Shown: piece by piece, positions 18,705 through 27,259 of the stretch | Numbering within the stretch: the first letter of the stretch is position 1 | Layout: each line of letters opens with the position of its first letter | NCBI GenBank assembly: GCA_044867425.1 | Contig: JBIOUX010000029.1 | Span: forward strand, 1 to 64,000 | Length of the DNA: 64,000 bases | From: CAWBJP01 sp044867425 | Lineage (GTDB): Bacteria; Actinomycetota; Acidimicrobiia; IMCC26256; BP-133 | Direction: 5' to 3' | Made by a program: the position numbers and the translations under genes | Notes under the pieces: generated by a model | The model's database searches: none | What the model saw: only the letters and a program-made list of their open reading frames with translations | What the model was told of the DNA's origin: nothing

Positions 18705-19925
18705 ATGCCCACACCGGTCGAACTGGCGGTTGGCGGCATTGCCGCCGGGGGTGAGGGCGTCGCCCGCCTCGACGACGGACGGGTTGTCTTCGTCCGGGGT
18801 GGCCTCCCCGGCGAGCGGGTGGTGGCCGTGGTCACCGAGGAGCGCCGCCGCTTCCTCCGGGCCACCACCGTCGAGGTGATCGACGCCTCGGCGGACCGGC
18901 TGGCGCCGCCCTGCCCGCTGGTCGACGCCGGGTGCGGCGGCTGTGGCTGGCAGCACGTCGCCCTCGACGCCCAGCGCCGCCTGAAGGAGAGCATCGTCAT
19001 CGATGCGCTGCGCCGCCAGGGTGGGATCGATCCACCGGAACCGGTCGCCGGGCCCCCGCTGGCGGCGACGGGCTGGCGGACCACCGTCCGGGCGGCCGTC
19101 GACGACGACGGCCGGGCCGCCTTCCGCGGGCACCGGAGCCACGACACGGTGGCGCTGGACGGCGGCTGCCTGGTGGCCCACCCACTGGTCGACGAGGTGC
19201 TCCGCACCGGTCTGTTCCCGACGCCGGTGACGGATGTGGTGGTCCGGGCCGGGGCGGCGACGGGGGAGCGCCTGGTGGTGGCCCGGCCCGCCGCCGGCGG
19301 CTGCGAGGTGCCGGCAGGCACCCTCCTGGTGGGCACCGATGAGCTGGCGGCGGGACGGCGGGCCTGGATCCACGAGGTGGTGGCCGGCCGGCGGTGGCGG
19401 GTGTCAGCGGAGAGCTTCTTCCAGGGGCGCCCCGAGGGGGCCGGGGCGCTGGTGGCCGGCGTGCGGGCCGCGCTCGGCGACGCCCTGGTTCCCGGAGCCC
19501 GCCTCGTCGACCTCTACGGCGGAGTCGGCCTGTTCGCCGGGGTCCTGGGGGCCGATACCGGCGGTCGGGTGACGGTGGTGGAGACCAACCGTTCCGCCCT
19601 GGCCGATGCCCGGGTCAACCTGGCCGACCTGCCCGACACCCGCATCGTGGGGGCCGACGTGCGGCGCTGGCGCCCGTCGGCCGCCGACGTGGTGGTCGCC
19701 GACCCGTCCCGCCAGGGCCTGGGCGCCGGGGTGGTGGGGCGCATCGGATCCACCGGGGCGGCCACCCTGGCGCTGGTGTCCTGCGACGCCGCCGCCCTCG
19801 GCCGGGACGCCGGCCTGCTCGGCGCCTCCGGCTGGAATCTCGAGTCGCTGAGCCTGGTGGACCTGTTTCCCCACACCCCCCACGTCGAGGTGGTCACGGG
19901 CTGGAAACGCCCGCCGCCGCGGTAA
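18705..19925 (+). CDS. TrmA/RlmCD-family RNA m5U methyltransferase
   Basis: 406 residues. An N-terminal TRAM-like beta barrel (about 1-60) is followed by the iron-sulfur cluster motif CPLVDAGCGGCGWQH. The C-terminal Rossmann domain has LVDLYGGVGLFA (SAM site), VVADPSRQG and the catalytic loop LVSCDAAALGRD, where the family usually reads SCNPxTLARD. It methylates uridine in rRNA or tRNA. The 2-hydroxyacid dehydrogenase gene overlaps its 3' end on the other strand by 32 bases. Confidence 0.85.
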   Translation: MPTPVELAVGGIAAGGEGVARLDDGRVVFVRGGLPGERVVAVVTEERRRFLRATTVEVIDASADRLAPPCPLVDAGCGGCGWQHVALDAQRRLKESIVIDALRRQGGIDPPEPVAGPPLAATGWRTTVRAAVDDDGRAAFRGHRSHDTVALDGGCLVAHPLVDEVLRTGLFPTPVTDVVVRAGAATGERLVVARPAAGGCEVPAGTLLVGTDELAAGRRAWIHEVVAGRRWRVSAESFFQGRPEGAGALVAGVRAALGDALVPGARLVDLYGGVGLFAGVLGADTGGRVTVVETNRSALADARVNLADLPDTRIVGADVRRWRPSAADVVVADPSRQGLGAGVVGRIGSTGAATLALVSCDAAALGRDAGLLGASGWNLESLSLVDLFPHTPHVEVVTGWKRPPPR

Positions 19926-20937
19926 CCGCGGGGCCGCGGCCGCGCGGCGTCGTGACGTCGTTCAGCAGGTGCTGCGGCGGCGTCCCGTGGAGATAGCGGC
20001 CGAGCGCGTGGGCGAGAGCCGACCCCGCGATCTGGAAGTAGCTCGCCGTCAGGGCGGCGTTGTGCGCCGTGGCGAGCACCTTCGGATGGCGCCTCAACGG
20101 GCCGTCGGTCGGGTAGGGCTCGACCGAAAAGACGTCGAGGCGGAGCCCGCCGAGCCGGCCGGTGTCGAGCCCCTCGAGGGCGGCGTCCTCGTCCAGGAGG
20201 GCGCCCCGAGCCACATTGATGACCACGCTGCCGGCGGGGATGGCGGCGATCACGTCCCGGGTGACCAGCGGCCCGCGACCCGGCTCGTGGCTGGCGGCGA
20301 TGATGACCGCGTTGGCTCGGGCCACCGCTTCGGCCAGGTGCCCCGTAGGCCAGACCTCGAGATCTGGCATATCGGCGGGCGTGCCTTTGGCCGGGTCGCG
20401 CCGCACTCCGATCAGCCCCACGTCGAAGGCCCGAAGGCGCTTGGCGATGGCCCCTCCGACCGCGCCCAACCCGACCAGGCACACCGTGCCGCCGAGGAGG
20501 TTCCCACCACAGGGCGCTCCCCACCAGTTGGGCAGGAACCCCTCCGACGCCTCGGGCAGCCGGCGGACGAGGGCCAGCAGCAGGGCAATGGCGTGCTCGG
20601 CGACGTGGGGAGCGTTGTAGCCCGGCAGGTTGGCGACCCAGACGCCCGCCTCGGTGCAGGCGGCGATGTCGATGTTGTCCACGCCGGCGCCGAACTGCTG
20701 CACGAGGCCGAAGCGGCCGGCGCGGATCGTCGCGGCGGGCAGGGGGGACCACAAGGGCACGACCACGTCGGCGTCGCGGTCATGGAGCGCCTCGGCGAGT
20801 TGTCCGTGCCGAGCGGCATCGATGACCACCCGGCGGGCCAGCCCCGTGTCCCACCGCGCCAGCAGGTCCTCCCAGGCGTGTTCCTCCGAGAACCGCTCCT
20901 TGCCGAACACGACGCGGATCGGACGCCTGATCGTCAC
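19894..20937 (-). CDS. D-2-hydroxyacid dehydrogenase
   Basis: 347 residues. GLGAVGGAIAKRL is the NAD(P)-binding motif (GxGxxG), INVARGALLDEDA holds the catalytic Arg, DVFSVEPYP the Glu, and HNAALT the His. It reduces 2-oxoacids to D-2-hydroxyacids; the substrate is unknown. Start GTG 20937 has GGGAGG 5 bases upstream, better than ATG 21006, which would extend into the divergent promoter region. It is divergently placed from an Lrp-type regulator, which may control it. Confidence 0.85.
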   Translation of the reverse strand: MTIRRPIRVVFGKERFSEEHAWEDLLARWDTGLARRVVIDAARHGQLAEALHDRDADVVVPLWSPLPAATIRAGRFGLVQQFGAGVDNIDIAACTEAGVWVANLPGYNAPHVAEHAIALLLALVRRLPEASEGFLPNWWGAPCGGNLLGGTVCLVGLGAVGGAIAKRLRAFDVGLIGVRRDPAKGTPADMPDLEVWPTGHLAEAVARANAVIIAASHEPGRGPLVTRDVIAAIPAGSVVINVARGALLDEDAALEGLDTGRLGGLRLDVFSVEPYPTDGPLRRHPKVLATAHNAALTASYFQIAGSALAHALGRYLHGTPPQHLLNDVTTPRGRGPAVTAAAGVSSP

Positions 20938-21043
20938 GGCAACCTCCCAGGGACCAGGTGACGGATTATCGTGCTGAGTAGTAGATGTCCTACGATCAAT
21001 AGTCAAAATTCTCGGACATTCTTCGACAAGATAGGCGATAAGT
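20938..21043. promoter_or_regulatory. Divergent promoter region with inverted TGTCC/GGACA
   Basis: The 106-base gap between the dehydrogenase and the Lrp regulator is AT-rich for this genome. TGTCC near 20988 and GGACA near 21013 form a spaced inverted repeat. This layout fits autoregulation and control of the dehydrogenase by the Lrp protein. Confidence 0.4.
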
Positions 21044-21484
21044 ATGGAACTTGACCGATTGGATCAGCGGGTTATCGCTGAGCTCCGTGCAAACGCTCGG
21101 CGCAGCAACCGGGAGATTGCCCGCCAGATTGGGATCGCCGACTCGACCTGTCACGACCGGGTGCGCCGCTTACAGGACGACGGCGTCATCACCGGCTATC
21201 ACGCCGACATCGATCTCGAGCGCGTGGGTCGCAGCGTGCAGGCCATCATCGCCGTGCGACTGCAACCCAAGACCAGACAGGCGGTCGAGAACTTCCGAGA
21301 CCTCGTCACCCAACTCGACGAGGTGCTGGCGGTCTTCGTCGTCTCCGGAAGCGACGACTTCCTCGTTCAGGTCGCCGTCCCGACCACTCAGGCACTGGAG
21401 TCCTTCGTGCTGGACCACATCGCCCAGTATCCGCACATCGCCGACGTGCGGACGTCACTCGTCTATGAGCACCGGCGCAGATGA
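21044..21484 (+). CDS. Lrp/AsnC-family transcriptional regulator
   Basis: 146 residues. An N-terminal winged HTH (LDQRVIAELRANARRSNREIA) is followed by the RAM ligand-binding and oligomerisation domain. Such proteins sense amino acids. It stands between a 2-hydroxyacid dehydrogenase (divergent) and an amino-acid dehydrogenase (downstream, 100 bases), suggesting control of amino-acid/2-oxoacid interconversion. Confidence 0.9.
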   Translation: MELDRLDQRVIAELRANARRSNREIARQIGIADSTCHDRVRRLQDDGVITGYHADIDLERVGRSVQAIIAVRLQPKTRQAVENFRDLVTQLDEVLAVFVVSGSDDFLVQVAVPTTQALESFVLDHIAQYPHIADVRTSLVYEHRRR

Positions 21485-21584
21485 ACGGACGAGTCTCAAT
21501 GATCTCGGCGGGCGGGCGCTCCAACCCTTGCAGAGATGGTCGGCCACCGCTCGAGCCGCGACGGATAGGGTGAGCCCAGCCGCC

Positions 21585-22916
21585 ATGCCAGCTTCCATCG
21601 ACCCTGTGGTACCGGCCGGGGACGCAGCCGACCCGGGGCCGGCGACGCCGTTGGCGCGGGTTCCAGTGGGGGGGAGCTTCGACCCCTGGGAGGCCGAGGT
21701 CGTCCGGCTGGTGGACGCGGCCGAGCTGATCGGGCTGGAGAGCGACGTCCTGGCCATGCTGTCGCGGCCCAAGCGGGTCCTCGAGGTGTCCGTCCCCGTG
21801 CGCCGCGACGACGGCCGCGTGGAGGTGTTCACCGGCTGGCGGGTACACCACGACACCGCCCGGGGCCCGGCTAAGGGGGGCCTGAGGTTCCATCCGGACC
21901 TCACCCGGGAGGACGTCCAGGCGCTGGCCATCGCCATGACCTGGAAGTGCGCCGTGGTCGACCTGCCCTTCGGCGGCGGCAAGGGCGGGGTGCGCTGCGC
22001 TCCGAGCAAGCTGTCGATCGGGGAGCTGGAGCGTGTGACCCGGCGCTTCACCTGGGAGATCCTCCCCATGCTGGGCCCCGACAAAGACGTGCCCGCCCCC
22101 GACGTGAACACCGACGAGCGGGTCATGGCCTGGATGATGGACACCATGGCCATGGCCCGGGGCGAGGCCGTCCCCGCCGGCGTGACGGGCAAGCCTCTCG
22201 CCGTCGGGGGCGTCCAGGGCCACCACGGGGCCACCGCCGAAGGCCTCACCATCATGGTGCGCGAGGCGTTCTCCCGGCTGGGGATCCCGGTGGCCGGCTC
22301 CCGGGTGGCGCTCCAGGGCTTCGGCAAGGTGGGCGGTCCGCTGGCCTACCTGCTCTCCAGCCTCGGCGTCCGGGTCGTAGCCGTGGGGGACTACGCCGGT
22401 GCGGTGGCCAACGCCGCCGGCCTCGACGTGGCCGCCCTGGCCAGCCACGTCCGCACTGAAGGCACGGTGGCCGGCTTCCCGCTGGGCGATCCCCTCGCCC
22501 CCGGCGAGTTGTTCTCGGTGCCCTGCGAGGCCTTCGTCCCCGCCGCCCTAGCCGGCGCCATCGGGACCGCGGAAGCCACGGCCCTCACCGCCAAGGTCGT
22601 CGTGGAAGGGGCCAACGGCCCGACCACCACCGAAGGCGACGCCATCCTGGTCGAGCGGGACGTCTTCGTGGTGCCCGACATTCTGGCCAACGCCGGCGGG
22701 GTGACCGCCTCCTACTTCGAATGGGTCCAGGCCCGAGAGGGCTATCCCTGGGAACCCAGCCTCACCGCCGAGCGCCTCCGGGACCGGATGACAGCCGCCT
22801 TCCACGCCGTCTGCGACCGCTCCGAAGCCCTCGACGTCAACCTCCGCCGCGGCGCCCACGCCCTCGCCCTCGAACGCGTCGCCGCCGCCATCCGCTTCCG
22901 CGGCGTCTTCCCGTAG
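21585..22916 (+). CDS. Glu/Leu/Phe/Val dehydrogenase
   Basis: 443 residues. GPAKGGLRFHPD and LPFGGGKGGV hold the substrate-binding lysines. PAPDVNTDERVMAWMMD contains the catalytic Asp, and LQGFGKVGGPLA is the NAD(P) motif. It interconverts glutamate or branched-chain amino acids with 2-oxoacids. ATG 21585 is used; GTG 21570 is an equally possible start. Reading further upstream would overlap the Lrp gene. Confidence 0.88.
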   Translation: MPASIDPVVPAGDAADPGPATPLARVPVGGSFDPWEAEVVRLVDAAELIGLESDVLAMLSRPKRVLEVSVPVRRDDGRVEVFTGWRVHHDTARGPAKGGLRFHPDLTREDVQALAIAMTWKCAVVDLPFGGGKGGVRCAPSKLSIGELERVTRRFTWEILPMLGPDKDVPAPDVNTDERVMAWMMDTMAMARGEAVPAGVTGKPLAVGGVQGHHGATAEGLTIMVREAFSRLGIPVAGSRVALQGFGKVGGPLAYLLSSLGVRVVAVGDYAGAVANAAGLDVAALASHVRTEGTVAGFPLGDPLAPGELFSVPCEAFVPAALAGAIGTAEATALTAKVVVEGANGPTTTEGDAILVERDVFVVPDILANAGGVTASYFEWVQAREGYPWEPSLTAERLRDRMTAAFHAVCDRSEALDVNLRRGAHALALERVAAAIRFRGVFP

Positions 22917-23106
22917 TCCGGTGGATCCCACTTTCTAGTGACCTTCGCGCTCGCCATGGGCGCGGAACCGTCACAAAGAAGCGGGAACGCCCGCCGCTTG
23001 TGCGGTGAACATGTGGAGATGGCGTGAAGGCCGGAGGCACGGTCTCCTGGGCAGCGAACTCCTCAGCTGTCGAACCTCTGTGCCGAACCCTTGAGGAGTA
23101 CACCGG
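22917..23106. other. Short intergenic at left edge of accessory region
   Basis: 190 bases with no coding frame. A Shine-Dalgarno GAGGAG near 23093 serves the next gene. The region marks the change from dense core genes to a gene-poor stretch ending at the dif site. Confidence 0.4.
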
Positions 23107-23406
23107 ATGGGCATCGTCGAGCGGTCTCTGCGCCTCTTGGACACGCAGCAGGCCAGCTGGGGTGTGTGGCTTGCCACCCTCTCGGTCGTTGCCGCCTTCG
23201 TCGTCGCTCTGCTCGGGAGACCGAAGTCGCTCTTTGGGACTCGACTCCGCCTCGCCCAACGCGTGTTGCTCGTCCTTGCCGTCGGCGTAATCGGCGCAAT
23301 CTCTGTGGTGAACATCTCCTACGCCGCCTGGTATAGGCACCGCTGCGTCGACCATCGGAGCGACATCCCGGAGTGCGTCGTCGGGAACACGGCTCCCCAC
23401 CAGTGA
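23107..23406 (+). CDS. Small two-helix membrane protein
   Basis: 99 residues with hydrophobic helices at about 19-37 and 50-70. Short soluble ends follow; the C-terminal tail has two cysteines (RHRCVDHRSDIPEC), which may face outside. GAGGAG lies about 9 bases upstream of ATG. It is not recognised. Its TGA overlaps the ATG of a 39-residue membrane peptide (TGATG), indicating translational coupling. Confidence 0.6.
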   Translation: MGIVERSLRLLDTQQASWGVWLATLSVVAAFVVALLGRPKSLFGTRLRLAQRVLLVLAVGVIGAISVVNISYAAWYRHRCVDHRSDIPECVVGNTAPHQ

Positions 23407-23525
23407 TGAGCGAACGTCCCGCTGCGCTCGCCATCACCTTCATGGCGATCGCGGCGCTCCTTCTGGCCTTCAGGCTTGGCCGCGCCGCTGCCCGCGCACC
23501 CGCTGCCAACGAAGCGCCCCATTGA
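23406..23525 (+). CDS. 39-residue single-helix membrane peptide
   Basis: The frame starting ATG 23406 overlaps the previous stop and encodes MSERPAALAITFMAI, then a continuous hydrophobic helix and a short Ala/Arg-rich tail. It is small and unrecognised. Coupling and the clean membrane segment favour a real gene. Confidence 0.5.
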   Translation: MSERPAALAITFMAIAALLLAFRLGRAAARAPAANEAPH

Positions 23526-23529
23526 CAGT

Positions 23530-23717
23530 TCACAGCGAAATCGTCCAGAGGCAGTAGGACCCGCAGCCGACGGTCTGCCCGAAGGTCGTCCCGGAGAAGC
23601 CCGTTGTCAGCCCGATGCACAAAACGACGGGAGGCTTCTCATCCAATGTCGCCTCGACGACGACGAGGAGGTCGTCGAGGCGCACGACGGACGGCCGACC
23701 CATTCGTACCGTAGCCA
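23530..23717 (-). CDS. Small protein with Cys/Thr-rich C-terminus, unrecognised
   Basis: 62 residues from ATG 23717; a TTG at 23778 in frame would give 82. The first half is soluble (RPSVVRLDDLLVVVEATLD). The C-terminal half is rich in Gly, Thr, Ser and Cys, ending GCGSYCLWTISL. Third-codon GC is high (about three quarters). No clear Shine-Dalgarno is seen. The layout resembles a leader plus modified core peptide, but no modifying enzyme is nearby, so it could be a spurious frame. Confidence 0.35.
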
Positions 23718-23807
23718 TTGTCGGCACCGTTGGCGCCGCCCGGTGAGCCGGTCTGGCCGGCAGTGGCCGGTGCGGCAATGGGAGAAAGGAGGAACCTATG
23801 GGCGAGG

Positions 23808-23963
23808 ATGACCGGAGAATCTCAGTTGCCCAAGACGACCGTCGAAGATCAGTACTGGCAGGACTGGGAGACGCGCCGGTCTCGGCGAGAGCGTGTGCAA
23901 CTCGGCCCGATGTGGGGAGGCGGGCTCGCCACCTTCGCGACAGTCCACCGACCGCCCCGCTGA
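23808..23963 (+). CDS. 51-residue hypothetical protein
   Basis: The frame from ATG 23808 encodes an aromatic/Arg-rich peptide (DQYWQDWETRRSRRERV). An AAAGGAGG at 23785-23792 fits an ATG at 23798 in another frame better, whose product looks unnatural. Either the 23808 frame is a real gene with a poor start or this is a decayed remnant. Confidence 0.3.
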   Translation: MTGESQLPKTTVEDQYWQDWETRRSRRERVQLGPMWGGGLATFATVHRPPR

Positions 23964-24237
23964 CGGGTCGATCGCAAAACCCGCGACGACGCGATTGGCA
24001 AGATCGGGTGAGGACCGCCCACCGGCGACGACCTGTGCGACGCCGTTACTGAACGTGGGAGTTCTGCAAAATCGTACGGTACGCAAGGCCGGGAGCCTGC
24101 ACGTTCTTCCTGGCTGGGTCGGCCGCAGATCGGGCATCGTCGCCGACGTGCTGGGCGCGGACGAGCGCGCCGTCGAGCTGCCCTGCTCGTCGTCGCCCTG
24201 GCCAGGAACAACTAGACCGATGTCTCCGGTGCGCCGT
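23964..24237. other. Non-coding stretch in accessory region
   Basis: No frame on either strand in these 274 bases has the neighbours' codon bias together with a start and ribosome site. It may contain decayed sequence. Confidence 0.4.
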
Positions 24238-24639
24238 TCAACCCGTGTACGGAGACCCGGCCGGGAGGATCCCGAACCCACCGGGCACGACGACAACCTG
24301 GACCGGGTAGCCCTCGATCTCCTTCGGGAGCCGATCGCGGACCAAGTCATTCTCGACGTCGATCCGGACGGCGTCGTCGCCGATCGGCGTTTGGCCCTCG
24401 GACACGCCGTGGACTCCCTCGATCTTGAACAGCCGTGCCCTGTTCCGCTCCACCACACCCGCGATCGATGACTGAGGCCTTTGCGGGGGCGGCGGGGTGA
24501 AGGACACTGCAGCCTGTTCCGGAGCACCGCCGGGCTCTGCGAAGTCCTGGGCTTGCACACTGTCCACGGAGACCACCTCCAGAAGCAACAAGGCCATTGC
24601 GGCCAGAACCAGGAGAGAGAGCGATCGATGTCGGCTCAT
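24238..24639 (-). CDS. Secreted small protein related to the protease pro-domain
   Basis: 133 residues. Residues 1-30 form a signal peptide (LSLLVLAAMALLLLEVV then VQAQ). After a Pro-rich linker, the C-terminal 70 residues (LFKIEGVHGVSEG, then TPIGDDAVRIDVE and LPKEIEGYPVQVVVV) resemble the region before the catalytic domain of the protease at 24762-25916. An AAGGGA is present upstream of ATG 24639. It could be a free pro-domain or inhibitor of that protease. The two genes are 122 bases apart on the same strand. Confidence 0.6.
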   Translation of the reverse strand: MSRHRSLSLLVLAAMALLLLEVVSVDSVQAQDFAEPGGAPEQAAVSFTPPPPQRPQSSIAGVVERNRARLFKIEGVHGVSEGQTPIGDDAVRIDVENDLVRDRLPKEIEGYPVQVVVVPGGFGILPAGSPYTG

Positions 24640-24761
24640 CGTGCAGTCCCTTCCGGTGGCGCGTCCGGTCTCTCCGGACTGCGACCTCGGCTAGTTGGAC
24701 GACTCCATGGCGAGCACGGTTCCGATCATCGACGATCGATTCTCTCTCCTGGGCGGCTCCA

Positions 24762-25916
24762 TCAGGTATACAGGTTAATGTCGAGCCCCGCGACCACCCA
24801 GGGCATCGGATTGCAGATCGTGTAGCCCCCGCCGCCCGCGAACAGCAGGCCGACCGGGGACCTCGTCGAGTCCCACGTCCAGACGCTCGAACCGGAGTCC
24901 CCGCCCGCGCTGAAGTTGCCGCTGTAGCCCTGGACCACGAACTGGCCGGCGAACCAAGCGTTGCCGACGCCGTAGTTGATCCAGCCGGACCAGTTGAGGG
25001 CGACGATGCGGCCCACAGTCAGCTGGGTCGTCCGGCCGCTCTTGCCAACGTTCCAGCCGAGCTGGGGGTAGCGGGGCTGGCTAGAGATCCGGAAGAACTG
25101 CACGGCGCCGCCGGAGAGGTAGACCAACTCGCGGCGGACGCGGTCCGGCCAACACCACCCGGTGGCGCAGTCCACGTAGTTCGTCGTTCCGCCGAAGACG
25201 ATGGGGCAAAAGCGCTCCAGGATCGCGATCTGGTAAGCGGGGCAGCTGCCGCCGTCGTAGGGGCCGGGCTGACAGATGCAGTCGCCGAAGACCGCGTTGT
25301 TGGAGTTGGCGAGGACGTGGTTGTTGCTGAGGACCATGAGCCTCGAGTTGCGCGGCGCGCTGCGACCAACCGAAAGGCAACCGATGGTCCCGGCCGTGAC
25401 CTTGCGGTGCGCAACCGAGACGCCGCCCGGAGCGGCTCTGATGTAGAAGCGGTGAGACTGTGCGTCGATGATCCCGCTCTTGTGCACCGATAGCGGGAGA
25501 TCGGCTGCGGCCTGGACGCCGAGGGATTCCACGACCGCCGAGCGCACCTGGCCGGTCGAAGCCTCCTCGGCCACGAACACGGCCAGCGTCGGCGAGCCCG
25601 GCTCGCCGGGTCCTCCCGGCTCGCTGAGCCCGATGCCGACGCCCTGTATGTTGCCGACGTCGGAAGCGAAGGCCTCAGCTGCCTGCACACCGGACGCCCA
25701 GCCCTGCTGGTGAATGGCCTCCTCGAGCGCTCCTTTCGCGTCTAACAGTTGCGAGGGAATTCCGGCCATGGCCTCCGGCGCGGCACTGAAGGCAGCCTGC
25801 TCTGTCAGGCCCTCACTGGGCGGCTGAAACTGCACGCCGGCGTTCTCCTCCGCGGCGGCAGCCTCTGGCCCCGTCGGTGGAGAGAAGCTCGACTGTCCGC
25901 TTCCTGGGTCTGTCAT
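24762..25916 (-). CDS. Trypsin-like serine protease
   Basis: 384 residues. A low-complexity N-terminus (1-50) and an alpha/beta pre-domain (about 55-150, VGIGLSEPG and LPLSVHKSG) precede a chymotrypsin-fold domain. The triad is visible as NNHVLA (H200), NYVDCATG (D249) and GGDSGSSVW (S341). Eight cysteines in the catalytic domain suggest disulfides and an extracellular site, although no signal peptide is seen at the N-terminus. GGAG lies 8 bases upstream of ATG 25916. It has no recognisable core-gene neighbour and lies in the accessory stretch. Confidence 0.75.
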   Translation of the reverse strand: MTDPGSGQSSFSPPTGPEAAAAEENAGVQFQPPSEGLTEQAAFSAAPEAMAGIPSQLLDAKGALEEAIHQQGWASGVQAAEAFASDVGNIQGVGIGLSEPGGPGEPGSPTLAVFVAEEASTGQVRSAVVESLGVQAAADLPLSVHKSGIIDAQSHRFYIRAAPGGVSVAHRKVTAGTIGCLSVGRSAPRNSRLMVLSNNHVLANSNNAVFGDCICQPGPYDGGSCPAYQIAILERFCPIVFGGTTNYVDCATGWCWPDRVRRELVYLSGGAVQFFRISSQPRYPQLGWNVGKSGRTTQLTVGRIVALNWSGWINYGVGNAWFAGQFVVQGYSGNFSAGGDSGSSVWTWDSTRSPVGLLFAGGGGYTICNPMPWVVAGLDINLYT

Positions 25917-26709
25917 TGCATTTGCTCCTTTCTTTGGCTCGGCCTGGGTCGGTCGCCTGGGTCGTGTTGGCCTAGGGCATCAGCGCCCGCCCACCGCGCA
26001 GAGCAACGTCTCCGCGGCCAAATCTTCGGGCAGGGCCTGCTGCCCATTGGGCACCTTGGCTGAGTGAATTTACCTCTGCGCCGTGCGGGATGGTCCTGCC
26101 GCTCTGGTCGTGAACACGGGAATTCAGGACTCGAAGCGAGCAGCCCTTAGTGCCGTTTCGGTCCACCCAAACGCGACATAATCGGAGCGGATATTGGCCT
26201 TGCGGTCGGCGAAATCGGGCGGCAAACAACAGCTCAACGCAACTGGCAGATGAGTAGTGCTTCAGTGCTCCGGCCGCAGGCCACCTTGGGGCCCCGGAGA
26301 AGCCTGATCACGCCAAAATGATTCTGAAAGTAATCGTGGAGTAAGCCGATGCCGACGCTAACCCATATGTGCTCCACATACAATCGCCATTTTCTTGCCC
26401 ATTACCCATCCGGCCGGACGGTCGTTATTGCGACAAAATGGTCACTCTTCTGAGGCCGGATGTAAAGATCATCGCAATGAGCGTGCGGCGGCCTTACAGA
26501 GTTCGGCGTCGAGGAAACAAGCCTTTTTCCTCATTGGTCACAGACATAACATGAACGCACGATAAGGGTTGGCTTAGGTAGCGCCGGCGGAGCCCACGAG
26601 GAACCCGCCCGATTCGGCAGGGTTCCGTGTCTCTTTGCCCGCCCCGGGGCCACTCCTCGATCGGTCGAGGTGGGTCCGGGCGTCGGGTCGGCTCGGCGCG
26701 CGAGACCGG

Positions 26710-26975
26710 TCAGGCGAGCCAGGCGTCGGGAACCGTGAAGCCGGCCCGCAGAACGAGGTGGGCGTGGAGGGCGGTGGCCTCCGGCGGGCCAAGGACAACC
26801 GGGGGGATCCCGTCGAAGTGAAGGCGATGTTGCGTCCGCCCGGCGTGGTGCGGGCCCGGTAGACGAGGGGCGGCGGCCGGGCGTGCCACCAGTCGTAGAC
26901 GGCGTCGGCCAGGCGCCCGCACGTCTCGAGCAGCGGATCGGGGTCCGCCCTGGCGCCGATGTCGATGCGTGAAGG
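26710..26975 (-). pseudogene. Frameshifted gene remnant
   Basis: Two adjacent minus-strand frames together look like one protein end. The first reads LLETCGRLADAVYDWWHARP then LVYRARTTPGGRNIAFT, the second FDGIPPVVLGPPEATALHAH and VLRAGFTVPDAWLA before the stop at 26710. They join near 26820 only if one base is added or lost. No plausible start is seen upstream, so the 5' end is also missing. I do not recognise the family. Confidence 0.5.
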
Positions 26976-27101
26976 CCAGGCTCAGCAGCCGAAGGAGGAA
27001 AGGAAAGAGGACATCCCTGATGCTTCCACGGTGGAAAGCGCCGGGTACTGACACCCGCTGGGCCCGGCGGTCGCCCGGCCCGCCACCGCTCTAGAAAGCC
27101 T

Positions 27102-27157
27102 TGGATTATGGGCGCCCCCAACAACGGGCCCTGCTCCCCCGGAGCGCCCATAATCCA
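27102..27157. repeat. 14-bp perfect inverted repeat overlapping dif
   Basis: TGGATTATGGGCGC (27102-27115) is an exact inverted copy of GCGCCCATAATCCA (27144-27157), which contains the XerC arm and part of the centre of the dif site. The spacer is 28 bases. Such an inverted XerC arm is not part of a plain dif and recalls folded attachment sites of Xer-using phages. Confidence 0.7.
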
Positions 27158-27170
27158 CGTTATGTAAACT
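27143..27170 (+). other. dif: Chromosome dimer resolution site dif (XerC/XerD)
   Basis: Arm AGCGCCCATAA (27143-27153), six-base centre TCCACG, and arm TTATGTAAACT (27160-27170) give the 11+6+11 layout of bacterial dif. The right arm is the XerD-type consensus and equals the B. subtilis right arm as I remember it; the left arm ends in the conserved CATAA. Gene polarity switches from mostly plus to mostly minus at this point, as expected where replication forks meet. The same site could instead belong to a Xer-integrated element. Confidence 0.8.
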
Positions 27171-27259
27171 CCAGAAATTCACGAGCCCACAGCCCCTCCT
27201 CTCTCTACGGTGTCGCCCGGAACGGGCATGGTGCCCGGGCCGGCTGAGGAGGGACCGCG

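Larger units (their letters stand above)
25917..27259. other. 1.3-kb gene-poor region next to dif
   Basis: This stretch has no intact gene. It includes an AT-richer patch (about 26280-26575), a frameshifted coding remnant on the minus strand (26710-26975), and the dif site with an inverted arm (27102-27170). The patch of lower GC suggests acquired DNA. Confidence 0.55.

Noticed and set aside
23796..24560. 254-residue minus-strand frame across the protease partner region.
   Set aside because: It overlaps the well-supported 133-residue secreted gene and has poor composition and no ribosome site.
27102..27170. Possible integron attC-like site.
   Set aside because: The GTTRRRY core is not present, no integrase is found, and the 11+6+11 Xer layout explains the sequence better.
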